Shown piece after piece: positions 42,425 through 52,381 of a stretch of DNA of 64,000 nt. Origin of the DNA: Psychrosphaera saromensis. GTDB lineage: Bacteria > Pseudomonadota > Gammaproteobacteria > Enterobacterales > Alteromonadaceae. The position numbers and the translations under genes are program-made. The DNA lies in assembly GCF_002954545.1 (NCBI RefSeq), contig NZ_MSCH01000003.1:930001-994000 (forward strand), read 5' to 3'. Every line of letters starts with the position of its first letter. Within the stretch, counting starts at the first letter, position 1. The notes under the pieces are model-generated. The model was not told where the DNA came from. It saw nothing but the letters and a program-made list of their open reading frames with translations, and ran no database searches.

Positions 42425-43150
42425 TTAGTCATTCCAATATGGGCTAGCATACAAATTTGATTTATTATATTGGCAATTTTTGTTCAAATACGCTTTTAAC
42501 TGCTTAACAATACTTGTTGCACCAGCAATAAAAATCGCGGTATTCCTTAGATCTTTTGGTTGTGCTTTTAATGATTCTAAAAATCTATCGGTTAGCTTAT
42601 CTTTTGTAACTACCCATTGCACATCAACCCCCTTTGGCGCATCTAAAAGCTGAATATCTGCTTCATTGGGAACTTGAATACAGGCGCTACCCACAGCACT
42701 TGCCGGTAATTGCTCAAGTGTTGACGCAATAGCTGGTAAAGCCGTTAAGTCACCGATAAAAATATGATGCTCTGCATTTAAGTTAGTATGTTTAATTTTG
42801 CTGCCAGGCCCTGCAATACCAATATAATCACCTTCTTTAGCTTTAGCAGCCCAATTACTTGCAAGACCTTCATGGTCATTAATCGCAAAATCTAAAGTAA
42901 GCTGTAATTCTTTTTGATCAAATTTACGTACGGTATAAGTACGCATCCACTTTTTAAATCCGAAGTAAATCCCTAACATTGGCTTATTATCTATCGCGTC
43001 AGGTTTTGGAAAAATAACTTTAACATGGGCGCTCTCTCTGTCTTGTGGAAAGTCAGTTAACGACTCACCAGTAACTGTAATACGCCTCATATGTGGAGAC
43101 AAATCTTCAATCGATATAACTTGAGTCATTCGCATTTTTGGGCCCATCAT
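42425..43150 (-). CDS. Siderophore-interacting FAD protein (ferric reductase, ViuB-like)
   Basis: This 241-residue cytoplasmic protein has the siderophore-interacting protein pattern: LSPHMRRITVTGESLTDFPQDRESAHVKVIFPKPD, the FAD-binding RTYTVRKF, FAINDHEGLASNWAAKAKEGDYIGIAGPGSK, then HIFIGDLTALPAIASTLEQLPA and a short C-terminal nucleotide domain. Such enzymes release iron from siderophores by NAD(P)H-dependent reduction. An AGGAG lies 7 bases upstream of the ATG at 43150. It heads a short cluster with the two membrane proteins below it and is divergent from a decayed MarR regulator. Confidence 0.88.
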   Translation of the reverse strand: MMGPKMRMTQVISIEDLSPHMRRITVTGESLTDFPQDRESAHVKVIFPKPDAIDNKPMLGIYFGFKKWMRTYTVRKFDQKELQLTLDFAINDHEGLASNWAAKAKEGDYIGIAGPGSKIKHTNLNAEHHIFIGDLTALPAIASTLEQLPASAVGSACIQVPNEADIQLLDAPKGVDVQWVVTKDKLTDRFLESLKAQPKDLRNTAIFIAGATSIVKQLKAYLNKNCQYNKSNLYASPYWND

Positions 43151-43202
43151 GTTGTTCTCCTGTATTTAATTATGAGTGCAACCTATGAATCGACATAACA
43201 TA

Positions 43203-43247
43203 GTTGATAAAGTCATCTACACTAACAAGGTGGATGATAATGTCAAC
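43203..43247. promoter_or_regulatory. Long imperfect palindrome, candidate operator
   Basis: A 45-base imperfect inverted repeat has arms GTTGATAAAGTCATC and GATGATAATGTCAAC around a TAACAAGG core, between the flavoprotein gene (minus) and the decayed marR-type gene (plus). MarR proteins bind such palindromes. Identity as the operator of this regulator is inference. Confidence 0.5.
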
Positions 43248-43283
43248 CATATTATTAGGCATATAATAAAATCAGGAGCATGT

Positions 43284-43700
43284 ATGAACCTAAATGGAGC
43301 ACGTTTTAATTTAATGCACACTGTTCGTAATACGATGATCAATAAAATAAAAGCACTAGATATGAACTTGTCACCTATGCACTTAAAATCTTTAAAAATC
43401 ATTTCTACTATTGATGATTGCACAGGTCAAAAACTTGCAGGTTTTATGGGACGGGATAAAGGGCTTAATCAAAGAATTATCAGCCAAAATTTTTTGATAA
43501 AAAAAGATAACGAAAAAGATAAACGCAGCGAATGACTGAGATTAACGTATCAAGCGAGTGGGCTAGTGAATCAATTTAACGAAATGGAACAAGAAGTTTT
43601 TCAAGCAATGGCGATTAATATCTCAGATGAAAAGATAGAAGAATTCATTGCATTGGCTGATAAGTTTACAACAAATCTTAACGCTGCAACTAATAAATAA
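43284..43700 (+). pseudogene. MarR-family regulator gene with in-frame stop and internal deletion
   Basis: With the AGGAG-preceded ATG at 43284, the frame is open to 43700 except for one TGA at 43533-43535. The N-terminal part (MNLNGARFNLMHTVRNTMINKIKALDMNLSPMHLKSLKIIS...FMGRDK) and the wing (NFLIKKDNEKDKRSE) have the MarR winged-helix pattern; after the TGA it continues in the same frame as LRLTYQASGLVNQFNEMEQEVFQAMAINISDEKIEEFIALADKF, a typical MarR C-terminal helix. Between RDK and LIKKD four residues seem missing from the recognition helix (12-base in-frame deletion). The gene is therefore probably non-functional. Confidence 0.7.
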
Positions 43701-43887
43701 GACTAATTGTCTTTCGGTAAAGAGTAAAGTAATACTACTATTAAAAAAACGACTTCAAAAAATAATAAGCGGATCTACAATGTCCGCTAACGTATCAACG
43801 AAGGCATTAGTTTTAGTTTTGCTTGGAAGATAGCTTTCGCTTTACCCACAATTACTACATAACAAAAGTATTATTCGATATTGATAA

Positions 43888-43983
43888 AAAGCCTAATAAA
43901 AAAGCCCGTGATGCATAACATTACGGGCTTTTTTGTGTACTTTTGTTTAGTTCATTTGAAACTCAATGAGGTTCTATGAAACG
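43888..43983. repeat. 96-bp repeat copy B (groEL terminator and flank)
   Basis: This copy matches 28411-28506 at about 93 of 96 bases by eye. It contains the groEL transcript's terminator (43898-43934). It ends just before the groEL stop codon at 44003. Confidence 0.9.
43898..43934 (-). terminator. groEL transcript terminator
   Basis: The stem AAAAAAGCCCGTGATG/CATTACGGGCTTTTTT (one G·T pair) encloses CATAA, followed by T runs on both strands. It lies about 70 bases past the groEL stop on the minus strand. Confidence 0.9.
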
Positions 43984-44002
43984 AGTAAATGTTGTCTTTC
44001 GA

Positions 44003-45676
<1,674 letters not shown>

Positions 45677-45720
45677 TTAGTTACTTATTTTAGCTACTTA
45701 AATAATTAGATTAAGTCGTA

Positions 45721-46011
45721 TTATTCTACGATGGCTAAGATGTCAGATTCTGACATGATAAGAACTTCTTCACCGTCTAACTTCTCAGTTTTCACGCCGT
45801 AACCTTCACTAAATATAACTGTGTCGCCAACTTTAACGTCTAACGCTCTTACGTCGCCGTTTTCTAAAATGCGACCATTACCCACGGCAATTACTTCACC
45901 ACGAGTTGATTTTTCTGCTGCTGAACCTGTTAATACGATTCCGCCAGCTGATTTAGTTTCTTGTTCATTACGTTTAACAATTAAACGGTCATGTAGAGGA
46001 CGAATAGTCAT
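45721..46011 (-). CDS. groES: Co-chaperonin GroES (10 kDa)
   Basis: This 96-residue co-chaperonin begins [47 protein letters not shown] and ends [32 protein letters not shown], matching GroES along the whole length including the mobile loop ([14 protein letters not shown]). It caps the GroEL cavity. It is the first gene of the groSL transcript, with a sigma-32-type promoter at 46073-46103. Confidence 0.99.
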   Translation of the reverse strand: MTIRPLHDRLIVKRNEQETKSAGGIVLTGSAAEKSTRGEVIAVGNGRILENGDVRALDVKVGDTVIFSEGYGVKTEKLDGEEVLIMSESDILAIVE

Positions 46012-46072
46012 GTATCATAATCTCCAGATTTAAGGTTATTTTATGCTCAAGGGCATTTAATTAGTTGTTGAT

Positions 46073-46103
46073 ATAGTGGGGGTGATTACCTAGATTCCAA
46101 GTC
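46073..46103 (-). promoter_or_regulatory. Sigma-32 (heat-shock) type promoter of groSL
   Basis: On the minus strand the sequence reads CTTGGAA, 12 bases, then CCCCCACTAT, a good match to the sigma-32 consensus CTTGAAA–N12-14–CCCCATNT. It lies about 60 bases upstream of the groES ATG at 46011. No CIRCE inverted repeat is present. Confidence 0.8.
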
Positions 46104-46180
46104 AAAAAATAAAAAATGTTGCCATCGGTAGTTACATTATTATTTAATGCCAACGCTAAGAAGGTAAACCCTTACAAGGA

Positions 46181-48046
46181 ATGAATTTGAAACATTGGAT
46201 TTTTTTATTAATAGCCGCCGTATCGCTAACAACATCAAACTCTAGTGTTGCCAGTGTTGTACTGAAAAAGGCAAACAAAGATTGTTCTAAAGAATGCTCA
46301 CAAAAATTAATAGTGGGTACTAAAACCTTTCGTTATAACTACAAAGCCTCACTACAAATTAGCGCTATCTATAACAATATAGAGTGGGCGTTAATATCGT
46401 TACCTATAAAAAACAATAAAAGAACCATAATGCATTACTACTTGCACAGCTCTAACAGTAGAAAGCGATTCTCTACCACAAAAATGTGTAAAGGTTTAGA
46501 CCGTGATATTTCAAGTCAGGGTGAAGTGGTGTGTATTACCGGTGGGAATGTAGAAGTGGTAGGTAAGTTTTCTGGTAATAAAGACAAAACCTTTCCGTTA
46601 TTACCTAATGTAAAAATTGCTGTGGTCGATCATTATCCAGGCGGTGTTATAAACCTTGCTTATATAAATGAAACAATCAACGAATACGATGAAGGGTTAT
46701 TGGAATATCAACTTAATGTAAACGACTTGAACAATCTTAAAAAGTCACAGTCTAGCTGGCTAACAACACAAACCAATTTACATAAAAATAGTGACTTTGG
46801 CGATATTCTAGCGGTGAATTCAAGAGGTGACCGTAAATTCTCTGCAGCAGTTTACGAGTGGGTAAATGCCTATAATAAAGCGTTGGTTGCTTATAACTTT
46901 TCTTCTACCGGCATTGATAATGTAGGAAAGATTAATGCTAGCGAATTACATAACTATGGTTTTTCACCAAGCGTTGAAATGACCAAGCGTAATGTCACAT
47001 TTAGTGCGTTAAACAGCTCAAGTGGTGAGCGAGAAAGATTCAGTTACTCGAATACTGACTTAACTAAAATGAATTATGAGCAACACGAATTTGCTAACGC
47101 GAGTACGTTTGAGTTTATGTTTGGTGCTGGTTTTCAACCGTCATTTTGGCACGTTAGTCAAACGGTAGATGTTGACGATATATCAAAGGCAAGAACCAAA
47201 TATGAAATGAATACCAATACGTTAACGTCTTACTATATGCAGGGGCGTTGGGGCGACAGCCAACTAGCGGTCAGTTTGCTACAAAATAAAGCCAAAGAAA
47301 AAGTTAATCACGCGATTGATAATAAATTAATACAAGAAGTGGTTAAAGAGTATGTTGTTCAGTATGACTATCATGGGCTGTTTTCTGGGGCTAGTACATT
47401 AAGGTTAATGTATGGATCTTTAAATGCCGGAGGTATTGCTACCTATCAAGTGGATGATGAAGAAGAATCTGAGTACGCATTTGAAAGTAAACGTGTTATT
47501 TATCAGGCGCTAGTGATGGCTGAAAAAGGCATGTACGCTGGTGGATATTATTCTACTTATAATTCACCAAGCATGGTTGGATTTGCGGATGAATATCGAG
47601 ATTATGCTGGTGTCGCATTCGATAAAGATTTTAGATTATCTAAATACGGTGTTGTGCTTGGTTACGATGAAGGCTGGTATGGCAGCCGCTATGAAACGGA
47701 TTACAACCGCTGGTATATAAGTGGTGAAGTTGGTTTAGGTATGGTTCGTTTACACGCCAGTAGGCAAGTATTACTTGATGCCGTTGGCACTGATGAGGGT
47801 GATATTCATGGTAAAAACACCATTGAATTAAAATGGGCGATTGACGCAGGTTATGTTTGGCAAAGACGTATTAAATCATTAAAAGGTTTAGGCATGTCAG
47901 TGTTGGCTGGGTATAAAATACAAATGGAGTCTTTGGGTCAAGACCCAGAAGATGGTGAAGAAGACGAAGACGGTGGTTGGATCATCAACTATCAACGCCA
48001 GGATATTATCCATGGCCCATACGTTAAGCTAAATGTGATTTTTTAG
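46181..48046 (+). CDS. Predicted outer-membrane/surface protein of unknown family
   Basis: This 621-residue protein has a signal peptide (MNLKHWIFLLIAAVSLTTSNSSVA) and ends YVKLNVIF with a C-terminal Phe, as for barrel proteins. The N-terminal 200 residues have four Cys in two CSKEC/MCKG-type groups (KDCSKECSQ, CKGLDR, VCITGG). The second half is rich in aromatic strands (SYYMQGRWGDSQLAVSLLQ, LVMAEKGMYAGGYYSTYNS, RWYISGEVGLGMVRLHASRQ, GYVWQRRIKSL). I recognise no family. It sits between groES (divergent) and fxsA (convergent), inserted into otherwise conserved gene order, and is followed by a minisatellite. Confidence 0.7.
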   Translation: MNLKHWIFLLIAAVSLTTSNSSVASVVLKKANKDCSKECSQKLIVGTKTFRYNYKASLQISAIYNNIEWALISLPIKNNKRTIMHYYLHSSNSRKRFSTTKMCKGLDRDISSQGEVVCITGGNVEVVGKFSGNKDKTFPLLPNVKIAVVDHYPGGVINLAYINETINEYDEGLLEYQLNVNDLNNLKKSQSSWLTTQTNLHKNSDFGDILAVNSRGDRKFSAAVYEWVNAYNKALVAYNFSSTGIDNVGKINASELHNYGFSPSVEMTKRNVTFSALNSSSGERERFSYSNTDLTKMNYEQHEFANASTFEFMFGAGFQPSFWHVSQTVDVDDISKARTKYEMNTNTLTSYYMQGRWGDSQLAVSLLQNKAKEKVNHAIDNKLIQEVVKEYVVQYDYHGLFSGASTLRLMYGSLNAGGIATYQVDDEEESEYAFESKRVIYQALVMAEKGMYAGGYYSTYNSPSMVGFADEYRDYAGVAFDKDFRLSKYGVVLGYDEGWYGSRYETDYNRWYISGEVGLGMVRLHASRQVLLDAVGTDEGDIHGKNTIELKWAIDAGYVWQRRIKSLKGLGMSVLAGYKIQMESLGQDPEDGEEDEDGGWIINYQRQDIIHGPYVKLNVIF

Positions 48047-48050
48047 TATT

Positions 48051-48238
48051 GGTTTTAAGGTTTTAAGGCTTTAAGGTTGTAAGGCTATAAGGCTATAAGG
48101 CTATAAGGCTGTAGGCTGTAGGCTGTAGGCTGTAAGGTAGTAAGGCTGTAAGGTAGTAAGGCTGTAAGGTAGTAAGGCTGTAAGGTTGTAAAGTTGTAAA
48201 GTTGTAAAGTTGTAAAGTTGTAAGGCTATAAGGTTATA
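48051..48238. repeat. 24-unit, mostly 8-bp minisatellite
   Basis: Consecutive units are GGTTTTAA (2), GGCTTTAA, GGTTGTAA, GGCTATAA (3), GGCTGTA (3, 7-bp), then alternating GGCTGTAA and GGTAGTAA, GGTTGTAA, AGTTGTAA (4), GGCTATAA and a partial unit. Consensus RGYNGTAA. It starts 4 bases after the stop of the 46181 gene and ends near the fxsA stop. Block structure of neighbouring identical variants implies slippage expansion. There are no spacers, so it is not a CRISPR. Confidence 0.95.
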
Positions 48239-48243
48239 GCCTT
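48222..48243 (-). other. Hairpin at the repeat end, possible fxsA terminator
   Basis: Arms AAGGCTAT and ATAGCCTT enclose 6 bases. On the fxsA (minus) side it sits 11 bases past the stop but the T-run is poor, so termination would be weak. Confidence 0.45.
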
Positions 48244-48253
48244 ACACTTAGAG

Positions 48254-48751
48254 TTAGTCTTTGCGCTCAAAGTCACCATCTAAGGTTGTTGGTTTATGCT
48301 CACTAATACGGTGATCATTATCCGTCTCTGTTGTTTCAGTAAACTCGCCTTCAAAAGTTGAATGATTTTGAGATTGTTGGAAATGTGCAGACGCCGCAGC
48401 TTTAAATTTTATTTTGCTACCAAACTGTCGATAAGAAACCGCTCTAAATGCAGGGATCATTAACAACAGTCCAATCACGTCAGTAATTAAACCCGGAGTA
48501 ATTAACATGACACCGGAGATAAGAATACAAATACCATCAAACAATGACTGAGCCGGTAATTGTCCTTGCGCCATTTCTTGTTGAATATTGGTCCAAGTTT
48601 GTAAACCTTGCTGTTTAACTAGCTTAGCGCCTATAAACGCAGTTGCGATAATAATAACAAATGTCCAGCCAGTGCCAATGATGCCACCCACTTGAATGAG
48701 TAACATTAATTCAATGAGAGGGATAACGATTAAGATTAAAAATAAGGGCAT
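48254..48751 (-). CDS. fxsA: FxsA family membrane protein
   Basis: From the ATG at 48751 the protein is 165 residues: MPLFLILIVIPLIELMLLIQVGGIIGTGWTFVIIIATAFIGAKLVKQQGLQTWTNIQQEMAQGQLPAQSLFDGICILISGVMLITPGLITDVIGLLLMIPAFR, which is FxsA to the end of the second helix pair. In E. coli it counters phage F exclusion; its cellular role is not clear. An upstream in-frame ATG at 48811 would add 20 residues without family likeness. The polar C-terminus is variable. It has the same neighbourhood (groSL–fxsA–cutA–dsbD) as E. coli. Confidence 0.92.
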   Translation of the reverse strand: MPLFLILIVIPLIELMLLIQVGGIIGTGWTFVIIIATAFIGAKLVKQQGLQTWTNIQQEMAQGQLPAQSLFDGICILISGVMLITPGLITDVIGLLLMIPAFRAVSYRQFGSKIKFKAAASAHFQQSQNHSTFEGEFTETTETDNDHRISEHKPTTLDGDFERKD

Positions 48752-48891
48752 AATAATTTCACAATTTGTTAATGTAACTCTATTTATATGGGACATGTTT
48801 GCTGTTATCAAGTACAGTATTTACAGCGGCTTATAATTAAAACTAAATAATAAGTAACTAAACGTAAATAACTCAAATATAAACAGCCAAT

Positions 48892-49215
48892 ATGACCTAT
48901 AAACTTATCTTAACGACTTGCCCCGATTTAGCGTCTGCACACTTGATAGCAGAGGGATTGGTTAAGCTTGAAATCGCGGCTTGTGTAAATATCTTACCTA
49001 CCATTATCTCTATTTATAAATGGCAAAATAATATTGAGCAATCGGCGGAATCTCAATTATTTATCAAAACCAATGAAAGTAATTGGCCTAAAGTAGAGTC
49101 TTATATAAAAACCAACCATCCTTATGATGTTCCTGAATTGATAGAGCTCGATATCTCTAACGGCAGCCCAGAATACTTTTCTTGGATGGATAATAATTTA
49201 CAACAAGGCGAATGA
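48892..49215 (+). CDS. cutA: Divalent-cation tolerance protein CutA
   Basis: This 107-residue trimeric cytoplasmic protein has the CutA pattern: TTCPDLASAHLIAEGLVKLEIAACVNILPTIISIYKWQNNIEQSAESQLFIKTNESNWPKVESYIKTNHPYDVPELIELDISNGSPEYFSWMDNNL. It binds copper and other divalent ions. The stop overlaps the start of dsbD (stop codon inside ATGATG), so the two are translationally coupled as in E. coli. Confidence 0.95.
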   Translation: MTYKLILTTCPDLASAHLIAEGLVKLEIAACVNILPTIISIYKWQNNIEQSAESQLFIKTNESNWPKVESYIKTNHPYDVPELIELDISNGSPEYFSWMDNNLQQGE

Positions 49216-51035
49216 TGATGTTTCGAACTTTTGCAAACCTGCTAAATCCTATTTTATTGTCGATTACCTTGATGATGTCACTGTCTGCTTCTGCAGCGTT
49301 TAATTCTGACAAAGATCCGCTAAAAGACATTTTCTCTAGCCAACCAAGCTTTTTGGAAGTTGAAGATGCCTTTATGTTTAACTTTGAGCAAAAAGGCTCA
49401 AAACTAACCCTGTCTTGGGTTATTGCCGATGATTACTATTTATATACCGACAAGTTCCAATTTGCGGTAGAAAACGCCGATATCACTAAGAACATAAAAG
49501 AAAAGGGCACTCAAATAGTTGATGATTATTTTGGCGCAACCGATGTGTACTTTTTTGAAACTAAGATTGAACTTGAGTTAGCTAATATTACAGAAGGTGC
49601 TTTAGTTAAAGTACGTTATCAAGGCTGTGCCAATGCAGGCTTATGTTACAACCCAGTAACTAAGGTAGTAGAACTTGATATTATCGAAGAAACTGCTGGT
49701 GGGGCGGTTGACGAGAACACGGCAATAGCTGATAAAACTCAGCTTGGTAGCGATAGTTCACAGCAAAATCAACTTGCCGATACTTTAAACAGTGGCAGCT
49801 TACTTTTTAGTTTACTGATCTTTTTCGGTTTAGGTGTTGGTTTAGCTTTTACTCCATGCGTATTTCCAATGTTTCCAATTTTGTCAGGCATTATTGCTGG
49901 GCAACAAAACTTAACCATTAAAAAAGGTCTGTATTTAGCCTTTATTTATGTGCAAGGTATGGCGTTGACTTATTCTTTACTTGGCCTTGTTGTGGCCAGT
50001 ATGGGCGTGCAATTCCAAGCCTATTTACAGCACCCTTCAGTATTGATTGTTACTAGTATTATTTTTGTTTTATTAGCGGTCGCTATGTTTGGTTGGGTTA
50101 ATTTACAACTGCCTGCATCTTGGACTTCAAAACTCACTGAGGTGAGTAACAAACAAAAGTCAGGCAATGTATTTGGCGTATTCGCTATGGGGTTATTAAG
50201 TGGCCTTATCGCATCTCCTTGTACTACAGCGCCATTGACTGGCGCTTTGTTATACGTAGCTCAAACGGGTGATATGTTAATTGGTTTTGTCACCTTGTAT
50301 GTGTTGAGCTTAGGTATGGGATTACCGTTATTAGTCATTGGTGCATCTGGTGGTAAGTTATTACCAAAAGCTGGAGCGTGGATGGATATGGTAAAAGTCA
50401 TCTTTGGATTTATTCTATTGTCTATTCCACTTATTTTGTTGGAACGCATTATTGATGTATCTATTGTATTGCAGTTAGCTGGCGTATTGTTATTGGTATT
50501 GGCTGCGTATTTACGTTTTCAGTACTTGTCTCATAACGGCACTAAGGTTAAGAGCATCTTTTGGTTGTTATCTTTAACCATATTGTTAACTGGGTTTGTG
50601 TTAGTCGCTAAGCCTTGGTTGCCAACGAGTAACGTTTCTGCTTTACAAGAGTCGGTTGAAAGTCACTCAGACAAGTTTATTAAAGTGGTCACTTTGCAAG
50701 ATATTCAGCAGCAAGTTGAGAATGCCAAAGTAGATAACAAAACAGTGATGTTAGACTTCTATGCTGACTGGTGTGTGGCTTGTAAAGAATTTGAAACGTA
50801 CACCTTTTCAGATAAAACCGTAAAAGAACAAATGACCTCTTTTGTTTTATTGCAAGTTGATATGACGGGGAATACGGATAAGGACATAGAAATATTAGAG
50901 CACTTTAATATCCTAGGCTTGCCGACAATTATGTTTTTTGACCCAAGCAAAGGTGAGTTAACCAATAACCGAGTCACCGGCTTTATGAATGCTAAAGCAT
51001 TTTCTCAGCATATTGATTTAATAACTAAGTATTAA
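49212..51035 (+). CDS. dsbD: Thiol:disulfide interchange protein DsbD
   Basis: This 607-residue protein has a signal peptide (to about ASA, residue 28), an N-terminal periplasmic domain with a CANAGLC redox pair, eight membrane helices (first GVGLAFTPCVFPMFPILSGIIAG, later LIASPCTTAPLTGALLY) and a C-terminal thioredoxin-like domain with YADWCVACKEFE. It carries electrons from cytoplasmic thioredoxin to periplasmic disulfide isomerases and cytochrome c maturation, relevant to the c-type cytochromes at 57583 and 62998. It starts at 49212 with a coupled overlap with cutA. A terminator follows at 51064. Confidence 0.96.
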   Translation: MMMFRTFANLLNPILLSITLMMSLSASAAFNSDKDPLKDIFSSQPSFLEVEDAFMFNFEQKGSKLTLSWVIADDYYLYTDKFQFAVENADITKNIKEKGTQIVDDYFGATDVYFFETKIELELANITEGALVKVRYQGCANAGLCYNPVTKVVELDIIEETAGGAVDENTAIADKTQLGSDSSQQNQLADTLNSGSLLFSLLIFFGLGVGLAFTPCVFPMFPILSGIIAGQQNLTIKKGLYLAFIYVQGMALTYSLLGLVVASMGVQFQAYLQHPSVLIVTSIIFVLLAVAMFGWVNLQLPASWTSKLTEVSNKQKSGNVFGVFAMGLLSGLIASPCTTAPLTGALLYVAQTGDMLIGFVTLYVLSLGMGLPLLVIGASGGKLLPKAGAWMDMVKVIFGFILLSIPLILLERIIDVSIVLQLAGVLLLVLAAYLRFQYLSHNGTKVKSIFWLLSLTILLTGFVLVAKPWLPTSNVSALQESVESHSDKFIKVVTLQDIQQQVENAKVDNKTVMLDFYADWCVACKEFETYTFSDKTVKEQMTSFVLLQVDMTGNTDKDIEILEHFNILGLPTIMFFDPSKGELTNNRVTGFMNAKAFSQHIDLITKY

Positions 51036-51063
51036 ACAATAAATAAAGAATAAATAAAGTAGT

Positions 51064-51088
51064 AGCATCTTAAAAATAAGATGCTTTT
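51064..51088 (+). terminator. Terminator after dsbD
   Basis: The stem AGCATCTTA/TAAGATGCT encloses AAAA and is followed by TTT. It is weak in its T-run but well placed, 29 bases after the stop. Confidence 0.7.
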
Positions 51089-51438
51089 CCACTAACCAAT
51101 ATCCTCTTTTTGGTTCGTTTTTTTAAATTCATGGTTTATCAATATTTAGCTTATAAATAATAAGCCATGAATCTGTCATTTTATCGAGTTCGAACAATTT
51201 AAAAACTGATATTACAGACCAAAACTCGCTTTATCTTAGCGATGAATTTTTACGCACCCCTTATTTTTAATGGTCTCAGCTTGGGGTTTGTGTCATTAGA
51301 CCAGTATTTTGCTGCTAATTGTGTTGATTTCTCTATAATACATGCTTAATTTCTTTACATTCTTGTTTTTTACTCGTAATTTGATTACAACGACAAAATG
51401 TCAAAAAGAAATGCATGATAAGAACAAAAGGTGGGTAA
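51089..51438. other. Intergenic stretch before aroQ, no gene seen
   Basis: About 350 AT-rich bases. It presumably holds the promoter and leader of the aroQ–accB–accC unit; a TATAAT is present near 51336 but no convincing -35. I see no riboswitch-like structure. Confidence 0.4.
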
Positions 51439-51885
51439 ATGACTACAAATAGCAGTGTTTTATTGTTGAATGGACCAAACTTGAATTTGCTAGGCAAAAG
51501 AGAGCCAGAAATTTATGGAGCTCAATCTTTAGACCAATTGGTTGGTGAGCTAAAAGCTCAAGCTTCAGCAGAGGGTGTTCAATTAACACATACACAATCA
51601 AATTCAGAAGCTGAATTGATAGATGTTATTCACCAAGCTATGGGGAAAATAGATTTTATTATATTTAACCCTGCCGCTTTTACTCATACAAGCGTGGCAC
51701 TACGAGATGCTTTATTAGGTGTAAATATTCCTTTTATTGAAATACATATCTCAAATGTTCACGCTAGAGAAGATTTTCGTCATAAATCATTTTTATCTGA
51801 TATTGCTCAGGGTGTGATTTGTGGACTTGGAACGGATGGTTATCGTTACGCACTAACGCACGCGATTAGCCATTTATCAAAATAG
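51439..51885 (+). CDS. aroQ: 3-dehydroquinate dehydratase, type II
   Basis: This 148-residue dodecameric enzyme dehydrates 3-dehydroquinate to 3-dehydroshikimate in the shikimate pathway. Landmarks are [19 protein letters not shown] at 8-26 with the catalytic Tyr, [31 protein letters not shown] and [23 protein letters not shown] with the catalytic His. It precedes accB by 39 bases, an order found in many gammaproteobacteria, so the three genes are likely one transcript. Confidence 0.97.
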   Translation: MTTNSSVLLLNGPNLNLLGKREPEIYGAQSLDQLVGELKAQASAEGVQLTHTQSNSEAELIDVIHQAMGKIDFIIFNPAAFTHTSVALRDALLGVNIPFIEIHISNVHAREDFRHKSFLSDIAQGVICGLGTDGYRYALTHAISHLSK

Positions 51886-51924
51886 TATTTAACAAATTAG
51901 CTTTTAACAAGTAGGTATTAAAGT

Positions 51925-52368
51925 ATGGATATTCGTAAAATTAGAACATTAGTTGATATGGTTATTGAATCTGGCGTTGGTGAGATTGAAATCACTGAAG
52001 GCGAAGAATCAATTCGTATCTCTGCAGCAGCACCTGCACCAATTATGCAGGCTACGCAAATTGCAGCAGCACCTCTTGCAGCTCCAGTAGCAGCGGCAGC
52101 AGCCCCTGTGGCAGCGGCTCCAGCTGAACCAACTGGCCACCAAGTTAAATCGCCGATGGTTGGTAGTTTCTACCGTGCATCTTCACCATCTACACCAGCA
52201 TTTGCTGAAGTAGGCCAAACGGTTAAGGTTGGCGATGTGTTATGTATCATTGAAGCAATGAAAATGATGAACCAAATCGAATCTGACAAAGCTGGTGTAA
52301 TTAAAGCTATTCTTGTTGAAAACGAAGACCCAGTAGAATTTGATCAACCTTTATTCATAATTGAATAA
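51925..52368 (+). CDS. accB: Acetyl-CoA carboxylase biotin carboxyl carrier protein
   Basis: This 147-residue protein has an N-terminal helical part ([32 protein letters not shown]), an Ala/Pro-rich linker (about 45-74, flexible) and a biotinyl domain with the [12 protein letters not shown] motif; the lysine in AMKM is biotinylated by BirA. It presents biotin between AccC and the carboxyltransferase in fatty-acid synthesis. accC starts 13 bases downstream. Confidence 0.98.
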   Translation: MDIRKIRTLVDMVIESGVGEIEITEGEESIRISAAAPAPIMQATQIAAAPLAAPVAAAAAPVAAAPAEPTGHQVKSPMVGSFYRASSPSTPAFAEVGQTVKVGDVLCIIEAMKMMNQIESDKAGVIKAILVENEDPVEFDQPLFIIE

Positions 52369-52381
52369 GTAGGGGCATCAC

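Noticed and set aside
43533-43535. TGA in the MarR frame as selenocysteine
   Set aside because: MarR proteins are not selenoproteins, no SECIS-like structure was seen, and the adjacent in-frame deletion supports decay.
48051-48238. A CRISPR array
   Set aside because: Units are 7-8 bases with no spacers; there are no cas genes. It is a minisatellite.
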